Source: DASQPJ01 sp036268355
GTDB lineage: Bacteria > Actinomycetota > Actinomycetes > Sporichthyales > Sporichthyaceae
NCBI GenBank assembly: GCA_036268355.1
Contig: DATAUG010000241.1
Coordinates: 14,222 to 78,221 of the forward strand
DNA length: 64,000 nucleotides
Direction: 5' to 3'
The notes beneath the pieces were generated by a model. The model was given only the letters and a program-made list of their open reading frames with translations. It was not told the DNA's origin and ran no database searches. The position numbers and the translations under genes are program-made. Positions 58,420 through 64,000 of this stretch are shown one piece after another (within the stretch, counting starts at the first letter, position 1; each line of letters opens with the position of its first letter).

Positions 58420-59271
58420 CTACGGATCCGATTCCGCCGACGCGGCGGCCTGAAACCCTTTCGCGAGCCGGGCTGTCACGGGGCCAGGAACCGCCGCCGA
58501 CGGCCCGCCTGGGCGCCTGCCGTCGACCACCGCCACGGCGTGCACATCGCGGGTCGACGAGGTCAGGAAGACTTCCTCGGCCCGGGCCAGGTCGTCCAGG
58601 TCGAGCCGACCTTCGACGACTTCGGGGCACCATTCCAGAACCAGGGCACGGGTGATCCCCGCCAGGCAGCCGGAGCTCAGCGGCGGCGTGACCGCGACGC
58701 CGTCGAGCACACAGAACACGTTGGTGCCGGTGCCTTCGCACAGCTCGTCGGCGACGTTGGCCAGCAGGGCCTCCCCGACTCCGGCACGTCGGGCCGCGGC
58801 CAGAGCGACGACGTTCTCCAGGTAGGAGGTGGACTTCACCCCGGTCAGGGCCCCGCGGTGATTGCGCCGCCAGGGCACCAGGATCGCGGTCTCGGGACCA
58901 ACCGGAGGCTGCGTCTCGGTGGCCGTCACCAGTAGCGTCGGTGGCCCGTCGCCACGCAGGGATCCTGCCGGCCCAGGCCCGGCCGTCAGCGTGATCCGAA
59001 GCCTCACCAGTGCTACGTCGGCGACTCCTCGGCACACCGCCGCTGCCGCCTCACGCAGCAGGTCGTCCGCGGGCAGGGACAGCCCGACCATGTCCGCGGA
59101 CCGACTCAGCCGCCGCAGGTGTCGGGTGAGCGCGAACGGGACGCCGTGCTCGACCTTCGTGGTCTCGAAGACCCCGTCGCCCACCGTGAGGCCGTGGTCG
59201 AACACCGAGACCGTCGCGGCCTGGGCCGGCACGAGACGGTCGTTCAGCCAGACCGCCGGAGCGACTGTCAC
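58420..59271 (-). CDS. pabC: Aminodeoxychorismate lyase (PLP-dependent, fold IV)
   Basis: Releases p-aminobenzoate and pyruvate from aminodeoxychorismate. 283 residues from GTG 59271, overlapping the pabB stop by 4 bp. VSVFDHGLTVGDGVFETTKV is the family opening. The PLP Lys is in GALTGVKSTSYLENVVA, and ELCEGTGTNVFCVLDG plus LTSSTRDVHAV form the cofactor pocket. A branched-chain or D-amino acid aminotransferase of the same fold cannot be excluded by motif alone, but the overlap with pabB supports PabC. Confidence 0.9.
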   Translation of the reverse strand: MTVAPAVWLNDRLVPAQAATVSVFDHGLTVGDGVFETTKVEHGVPFALTRHLRRLSRSADMVGLSLPADDLLREAAAAVCRGVADVALVRLRITLTAGPGPAGSLRGDGPPTLLVTATETQPPVGPETAILVPWRRNHRGALTGVKSTSYLENVVALAAARRAGVGEALLANVADELCEGTGTNVFCVLDGVAVTPPLSSGCLAGITRALVLEWCPEVVEGRLDLDDLARAEEVFLTSSTRDVHAVAVVDGRRPGGPSAAVPGPVTARLAKGFQAAASAESDP

Positions 59272-60365
59272 CGGGCCGCGCCGGTGAGCTCCGCCGACCC
59301 GGCCGCCAGCGACAGCAACCGGCGGGCCTTGAGTTCGGTCTCCAACCATTCCGCCTCCGGGTCCGAGCCCCAGGTGATGCCGGCTCCGGTGCCGAAATGC
59401 AGCCGATCATCCGTGATCCAGAACGTCCGGATGCCGACCGCCAGACACGCGCTCCCCCGCCGGGAGTCCACCCACCCCAGCGCACCGCAGTAGGGGCCGC
59501 GCGGCACCGGTTCCAGCTCCCGGATCAGGCTCAGCGCCGCGGCCTTCGGTGCCCCGGAGACCGAACCGGGCGGGAACGTGGCAGCCATCAGCTCCGACCA
59601 GGAGGTGCCCGGCGCCAACCGGCCACGGACGGTCGAGACCAGGTGCACCAGACCGGGGTGGGCCTGCTCGGCGCACAGTTCCGGGACCGTCACGCTGCCC
59701 GTGGCGCAGATCCGGCCGAGGTCGTTGCGCACCAGGTCGACGATCATGACGTTCTCGGCCCGGTCCTTGTCCGACAGACCGCCGGCGAACCGTGCCGTGC
59801 CCTTGATCGGCCCCGACTCGACAGTTGCGCCGCTGCGCCGTACGAACAGCTCAGGCGAGGCGCAGGCGACCTGTACGCCATGGTCGGGCAGTCGCAGGGC
59901 GGCGGAGTAGGGGGCGGGGTTGCCGCGCTCCAGCGCCTGCCAGAGGGCCATCACGTCGGCCGCGGCGGGTTCGGGCAGCGGCGCGCTGAGCACGCGGCAG
60001 AGATTGGTCTGGTAGACCTCCCCCGCCGCGATCCGGTCGCGGATCAGGCTCACGGCGTGAACGTAGGCAACCCGGTCCAGCGAGCTTTGCCACTCCTGCG
60101 GCGCCGGACCGCGCCACGGCCTGGTTGTCGCGGGACGGTACGGCGTGACCTCGCCGAACCGGGCACAGATGAACTCGCCTTCGAAGCTCGCCTGGACCGC
60201 CCAGAACCCCGGTCGATCCAGCGCTGCCGGGTCGCTCGACACCTCGCGGAGGCCGCGGGCCACGCGACCGCCGGCCAGGAAAACGGGTTCGTCCCCCACG
60301 TGTTGCAACCTAACCTGTGGGGAGGTCAGCGGCGCGGCGGGCGGCGGCACACCCGTTGCGGGCAT
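59268..60365 (-). CDS. pabB: Aminodeoxychorismate synthase component I
   Basis: Aminates chorismate at C4 for folate synthesis. 365 residues from ATG 60365 (MPATGVPPPAAP). It has only the chorismate-binding domain: DRIAAGEVYQTNLCRVL, ASPELFVRRSGATVESGPIK, GTARFAGGLSDKDRAENVMI, VDLVRNDLGRICATGSV and PPGSVSGAPKAAALSLI. The glutamine amidotransferase partner PabA is not in the window. IKGT rather than IAGT at the catalytic loop (Lys in PIKGTA) is the residue set of PabB rather than TrpE. It is divergent from the tRNA cluster. Confidence 0.93.
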   Translation of the reverse strand: MPATGVPPPAAPLTSPQVRLQHVGDEPVFLAGGRVARGLREVSSDPAALDRPGFWAVQASFEGEFICARFGEVTPYRPATTRPWRGPAPQEWQSSLDRVAYVHAVSLIRDRIAAGEVYQTNLCRVLSAPLPEPAAADVMALWQALERGNPAPYSAALRLPDHGVQVACASPELFVRRSGATVESGPIKGTARFAGGLSDKDRAENVMIVDLVRNDLGRICATGSVTVPELCAEQAHPGLVHLVSTVRGRLAPGTSWSELMAATFPPGSVSGAPKAAALSLIRELEPVPRGPYCGALGWVDSRRGSACLAVGIRTFWITDDRLHFGTGAGITWGSDPEAEWLETELKARRLLSLAAGSAELTGAAR

Positions 60366-60436
60366 GTCATGTAGGCGCCGCGCACCATGGGCTATTGTTC
60401 CTACCTGCACCGCGGGGCCAGCGCCCCGTGGCTCAC

Positions 60437-60509
60437 GCGGACGTGGCTCAGTTGGTAGAGCATCACCTTGCCAAGGTGAGGGTCGCGGGTTCGAATCCCG
60501 TCGTCCGCT
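60437..60509 (+). tRNA. tRNA-Gly (GCC)
   Basis: GCGGACGTGGCTCAGTTGGT opens a standard cloverleaf. Anticodon stem TCACC/GGTGA with loop TTGCCAA (anticodon GCC), T loop TTCGAAT, acceptor GCGGACG/CGTCCGC, discriminator T, no encoded CCA. First of three tandem tRNA genes. Confidence 0.97.
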
Positions 60510-60604
60510 CGAAGGTGGCCCGATCGGCAGCTCCGCAGGAGAAGCCGGCCGGGTACCAGCGAGGGATGCGGCGATCCGGCTGGTCGCCCCGCGGCAGCCT
60601 TCCT

Positions 60605-60676
60605 GGCCGGATGGCCGAGTGGCTTAGGCAAGGGCCTGCAAAGCCCTGTACGCGGGTTCGATTCCCGCTCCGGCCT
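60605..60676 (+). tRNA. tRNA-Cys (GCA)
   Basis: GGCCGGATGGCCGAGTGGCT begins the gene. Anticodon stem AGGGC/GCCCT with loop CTGCAAA (anticodon GCA), T loop TTCGATT, acceptor GGCCGGA/TCCGGCC, discriminator T. It lies 95 bp after tRNA-Gly. Confidence 0.96.
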
Positions 60677-60689
60677 CGCACCACCACCC

Positions 60690-60761
60690 GGGCGTTTAGC
60701 TCAGCGGGAGAGCGCTTCCCTGACACGGAAGAGGCCGCAGGTTCAATCCCTGCAACGCCCA
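60690..60761 (+). tRNA. tRNA-Val (GAC)
   Basis: GGGCGTTTAGCTCAGCGGGA starts the cloverleaf. Anticodon stem CTTCC/GGAAG with loop CTGACAC (anticodon GAC), T loop TTCAATC, acceptor GGGCGTT/AACGCCC, discriminator A. CCA follows at 60762-60764, unlike the other three tRNA genes here. Confidence 0.96.
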
Positions 60762-60890
60762 CCACGAAACATGCAGGTCAGCGGCCCGCGGAGCCCCCGG
60801 AGGGGGACTACGCGGAATAGCCTGCCGGATTCCCCGGGTGCGCTCGTCGCGATCAGTGACGGGCCAGTTTCCCTCTGACCCCGGCCGGAC

Positions 60891-62099
60891 TCAGCTGACC
60901 GGGGTGCCGGGTCGTTCGGAGGTCCAGCAGGAGCCGGCCGATTCCTGGGCACGCAGGGCCTTGTAACCACGTGCCGCGGTGCGGTCCGGCGGGTGCAGCC
61001 AGCCCGGCCGACGCGGCCGGCCGAGCAGGCGGACCAAGCCACGCACTCCGCCGCCCGCCCACGTCTTGCGCAAGGTGGCGGCGAGATCGGCGGTGAACCC
61101 GCTGAGCCCGCGAGGGCCCATCAGCACCCCGACCATCAGCGCCGACCCGCCGAGCAGCAGTGGCTGGAAGTGGTACTGCTCCAACGCCATCGGCAGGGCC
61201 ATGAAGAACATGGCGGTCAGGAACACCGCCAGCACCGAGTCGAACCCGGCGAAGACCGGGATGGCCAGGTAGAACAGCGACTGCATCGCGGAGAACTGCG
61301 TGACCCCCGGCGGGGCGCCCAGTTGCGGTGCCCACAGTGACCCGCCGATCCCCGCGAACAGCCCACCGAGGGCGAACGCACTGATCCGATATTTCCACGG
61401 GTTGATGCCCATCGCCGCCGCGGCGCTCTTGTCGTAGCCCACCGCCAGCATCGCCCGGCCGAACCGGCAGTGCCGGAACCGTTCCACCAGCACGATCAGC
61501 ACCACGGCCAGACCCATCAGGAAGAAGTACTCGTGGTGCTCGTTGCGCAAGGAGATGCCGTAGAAATTCGGTCGCGGCACGATCGGGGCCTGCAGCCCGC
61601 CGGTCAGCTTGCCGACGGTGAAGATCGAGTTCTCGATGGTGAACTGCACCGCCAAGGTCAGCACCAGCACGTAGATCGGGGAAAGCCGGGCGGAAACGAA
61701 GGCCACCGCAACCGAGATCGCCACCACCACCAGGGCACCCAGCGCCAGCGCGGCCGGGAACGGCCAGCGCAGGCCCTCGTAGTTGGTTCGGTAGGCCCAC
61801 CCCGACACGTAGATCGCGGTACCGGTCAGGCCCGCCTGCATCATGGTGATCTCCCGGGCGTAACCCGACACGATCAGCGTGCCCAACGCGACCATGCCCA
61901 TGATGAACGACATCTGCAGGATGAACAGCCAGTAGTTGTTCTCCAACGCCCCGGCCGCCACACCTGTCGCGACCAGCACCGGCCGCCCGACGCTGAATCT
62001 GCGCCTGCGGGAGACGCCGACGAACATCGCTTGCGGCGCATTCACGGCCCGACGGGCCGCCGGCCTCCTCTTGTCGGGGGCCAGCGTCAGGCTGGGCAT
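60891..62099 (-). CDS. Branched-chain amino acid-type ABC transporter permease (LivM family)
   Basis: 402 residues from ATG 62099 (MPSLTLAPDKRR), with GGAGG 5 nt upstream. About nine or ten transmembrane helices; typical segments are MGMVALGTLIVSGYAREITM and MMQAGLTGTAIYVSG. The cytoplasmic loop GRAMLAVGYDKSAAAAMGIN carries the EAA-like family motif, followed by KYRISAFALGGLFAGIGGSL. The C-terminal ~70 residues are basic and unusual. No LivH, ATPase or binding protein is adjacent, so partners must be elsewhere; it is an isolated permease. A palindromic operator lies directly upstream. Confidence 0.88.
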   Translation of the reverse strand: MPSLTLAPDKRRPAARRAVNAPQAMFVGVSRRRRFSVGRPVLVATGVAAGALENNYWLFILQMSFIMGMVALGTLIVSGYAREITMMQAGLTGTAIYVSGWAYRTNYEGLRWPFPAALALGALVVVAISVAVAFVSARLSPIYVLVLTLAVQFTIENSIFTVGKLTGGLQAPIVPRPNFYGISLRNEHHEYFFLMGLAVVLIVLVERFRHCRFGRAMLAVGYDKSAAAAMGINPWKYRISAFALGGLFAGIGGSLWAPQLGAPPGVTQFSAMQSLFYLAIPVFAGFDSVLAVFLTAMFFMALPMALEQYHFQPLLLGGSALMVGVLMGPRGLSGFTADLAATLRKTWAGGGVRGLVRLLGRPRRPGWLHPPDRTAARGYKALRAQESAGSCWTSERPGTPVS

Positions 62100-62118
62100 G
62101 GGTACCTCCGAGGCATAC

Positions 62119-62136
62119 AAACTGACTGGTCAGTTT
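62119..62136. promoter_or_regulatory. TetR-type operator upstream of livM
   Basis: AAACTGACTGGTCAGTTT is a dyad with 8-bp arms around TG. It lies 20 bp from the livM start and 60 bp from the divergent regulator-like frame, a layout typical of TetR-family control. Confidence 0.7.
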
Positions 62137-62195
62137 TTATGATATATACCCCAGCGTCGCGCGATGCAACCTTGGTGACGGCAGTTGGAGGTCGG

Positions 62196-62330
62196 GTGCC
62201 GAGGGTCGGCCCGAAGGAGCGCGAGGCGCGCCGGAACCAGCTCATGGGCCACGCGATGCTCCAGGAGCAAATCACCCCGGTCGACAAGTTGCTGGGCCTA
62301 TCGACCGTCGCAAACCTGCCCGAGTCGTAG
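62196..62330 (+). pseudogene. Truncated TetR-like regulator N-terminus
   Basis: A GTG start with GGAGG (62187-62191) opens MPRVGPKEREARRNQLMGHA, the usual lead-in of TetR regulators just before the first HTH helix. The frame then reads MLQEQITPVDKLLGLSTVAN and stops after 44 codons; no helix-turn-helix follows. A deletion removing most of a regulator gene is the simplest reading. A genuine 44-residue protein remains possible. It is divergent from livM across the operator. Confidence 0.45.
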
Positions 62331-62341
62331 AGGGTGCGGGT

Positions 62342-62686
62342 GTTCGGGCGCACGATGGTGCAGCGGGCCCAGGACCCGGCCGAGGTGGTGCTTCCCGGCC
62401 AGGGTGGTCGCGGCTGGTCAACATTTCCTCTCCCCTCCAGGACGGGCCGCGCGCAGCGGGACCGGGGCCCTTTGGCGTCCAGAACGTCGACATCAACCAA
62501 TATCTCCCGGATCAATTCGAGCAGCGCCTATCAGGCGCATGGGCAGGCACGGTGGCATCACCTCAACTCTGGGTCCGGGCTCGGCGCGTTCAGCAATACC
62601 GACCCGATCCGACAGTTGGCGCCCAACCTGGACTTCTGGATTTCTCGGTCACCGGGTCGTCCAAGAATGGTCCAATAATCACCTGA
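62342..62686 (+). pseudogene. Possible coding remnant without a start codon
   Basis: One frame is open for 115 codons and ends at TGA 62684-62686. It has GC-rich third positions and protein-like sequence (GPFGVQNVDINQYLPDQFEQ) but no ATG, GTG or TTG. I recognise no family. It follows the truncated regulator directly, so it may be the 3' remains of a gene joined by the same deletion. The remaining 206 bp to the peroxiredoxin gene show nothing further. Confidence 0.25.
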
Positions 62687-62892
62687 GGCACGGAGAAGAA
62701 CGCCTTTTCGAAGCCGAGATCTCGGGCATGGTCGTCGTGTGTCGTATCCCGGGTTCAGACGTCTCATTTGTTCGGGAATACATGAGCGTCGACACGTGTA
62801 GTCGGCAGCCACTGAGCGGGCCAAACCCGACGCGCGGACTAGGCTCGCCGCAGAGCAGGAACGACTGGGTTCACAACGATCAGGAGAGCGAC

Positions 62893-63381
62893 ATGACGAT
62901 TGCGGTTGGCGACAAGATCCCCGACGTCGAGGTGAAGATCCTCGGTGCTGACGGTATGCCCGCGTCGGTGAGCACCGGCGAGGTCCTGGGTTCCGGCAAG
63001 GTCGTGCTGTTCGGCGTGCCGGGTGCGTTCACCCCGGCGTGCACCAAGGCCCACCTTCCGGGCTACGTTGCCGGGGCCGATGCGCTGGCCGGCAAGGGCG
63101 TCGACACGATCGCCTGCACCGCGGTCAACGATGCTTGGGTGTTGGACGCGTGGGCTGACTCACAGGGCGCCAAAGGCAAGATCACGATGCTGGCCGACGG
63201 CAACGGAACCTTCGCCGAGGCGATGGGCCTGCTCTTCGACGGCTCCGCTGTCGGTCTGGGCAAGCGCTCCTGGCGTTACGCGGCGGTGATCGAAGACGGT
63301 GTGATCTCCCGGCTGGAGGTCGAGGAGAGCCGGAGCAACGTCGTGGCGTCCTCGTGCAACAACGTCCTGTCCGGGCTCTGA
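62893..63381 (+). CDS. Peroxiredoxin, Prx5 / AhpC-TSA type
   Basis: 162 residues from ATG 62893, with AGGAGA 6 nt upstream. A thioredoxin-fold thiol peroxidase reducing H2O2 and organic hydroperoxides. The peroxidatic site is FGVPGAFTPACTKAHLPGYV (PxxxTxxC, Cys near residue 48), with ACTAVNDAWVLDAWADSQGA and GLGKRSWRYAAVIEDGVI of the Prx5 subgroup. A C-terminal Cys (ASSCNNVLSGL) may act as the resolving residue. It is monocistronic as far as the window shows. Confidence 0.92.
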   Translation: MTIAVGDKIPDVEVKILGADGMPASVSTGEVLGSGKVVLFGVPGAFTPACTKAHLPGYVAGADALAGKGVDTIACTAVNDAWVLDAWADSQGAKGKITMLADGNGTFAEAMGLLFDGSAVGLGKRSWRYAAVIEDGVISRLEVEESRSNVVASSCNNVLSGL

Positions 63382-64000
63382 GGGCTCGCACCCGATCCAC
63401 GGAGCGCACTGCGGATGCAAGCCGCCGCGCCGCGCGCCTTACGGGCACTGACCATCGCGGTCGACCACGCGGCCCCGCACAGGGCTCCCTGCCCAGTTGC
63501 CGAAGTTCGATCTGCTCGTAGCCCAGATCGGCCGGATTCAGCTCGCCCAGCAGCCTGGACCAGACGATTGACTTTCACGCCCGGCGGCATACAGATATTT
63601 CAATGGGATGACGAGGCTTTCTCGCCCAGGCATTGAGTATCGTCGCGGAGTGATCCGGACCCGGCGCAACGTCAAAGGTTCCGACGTATCGGTTGACGGG
63701 CATCGAAGCATAGGTTCGTGGGCGCCCGCAGGGTAAAGTCCGGCGAAACGCGTTGCCGCGTCGGCACGGCTGTCTGGTGAGCGGTGGCCGAGGATAAGCC
63801 GGCCTGCGCCGGGGAATTCGTCGAAGGATATGCACGCAGACCACCAAGGACAGTCCCACCCCAGGGGGCCGGCAAAGTCGTGTTGTAGGGCGTGGCGCGG
63901 GTCGGACACGCCGGTGATCGTGTAGGGATTGCGGGCACGGTGTGGCTGGTGGGATTGGGGTTCTCACGCCTGCCAAAACCACCGGAGCCGCCACCGTGCC
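63382..64000. other. Right-edge region with no supported gene
   Basis: 619 bp. Several overlapping minus-strand frames between 63538 and 63994 are open, one starting GTG 63909 (VSDPRHALQHDFAGPLGWDC), but none has a clear ribosome-binding site or recognised family. GC content is lower than in the core block. It may be a degraded gene or the edge of a variable segment. Confidence 0.4.

Noticed and set aside
60765..60890. Possible attachment site at the tRNA-Val(GAC) 3' end
   Set aside because: No repeat of the tRNA 3' end and no integrase or phage gene is visible downstream in the window.

Overview
This is a 64 kb chromosomal window from a high-GC actinomycete. Three things point to a spore-forming lineage. 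It carries bldD (11684) and ssgB (57697). It has phosphatidylinositol-mannoside genes (pgsA-patA-pimA). Its gene order follows a conserved actinobacterial block; in Streptomyces coelicolor bldD is SCO1489 and ssgB is SCO1541. I cannot name the genus. Codon use is uniformly GC-rich except in the intergenic stretches around 57.2-57.7 kb and 62.1-63.9 kb.

Layout. The left edge holds the 3' part of an M16 peptidase and a glutaminase-STAS-cNMP gene broken by a frameshift. The leftward pyr cluster (pyrR-pyrB-pyrC-carA-carB-pyrD) follows. Its leader contains a clear PyrR-binding RNA hairpin, and the divergent bldD promoter carries a perfect BldD box. Then come nusB, efp, pepP and the shikimate run aroQ-aroB-aroK-aroC. 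Two rightward L,D-transpeptidase paralogues and a small membrane protein separate aroC from aroE-mltG-ruvX-alaS. The leftward block goes on with two small genes, a DUF948 gene, rarA, aspS and an MBL hydrolase. A rightward pair (cyclophilin, DUF349) meets rel tail to tail. Next are apt, secF-secD-yajC, ruvB-ruvA-ruvC, yebC, pdxT-pdxS and pimA-patA-pgsA. An EF-G-like gene, a WS/DGAT acyltransferase, a HIT protein and thrS complete the core. The right end has four tRNA genes, ssgB, pabC-pabB, an isolated livM permease with a TetR-type operator and a truncated divergent reading frame, a peroxiredoxin, and sequence with no clear gene.

How the genes work together. Most are housekeeping: de novo UMP synthesis, chorismate and p-aminobenzoate synthesis, Holliday-junction resolution, Sec export, stringent response with purine salvage, PLP synthesis, tRNA charging and inositol phospholipids. 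BldD and SsgB are the developmental genes.

The least expected signal is between genes. Five elements, each made of two odd-centred palindromes (core GGRTGWCAYCC) 59-60 bp apart centre to centre, all lie between co-directional genes. There is also a 114-bp repeat present twice in inverted orientation, each copy with a DnaA-box-like TTGTCCACA and a promoter-like TTGACA. A hairpin family with TTGCGTCCGG arms occurs twice. A 110-bp three-hairpin direct repeat lies behind ssgB, with a weaker third copy near thrS.
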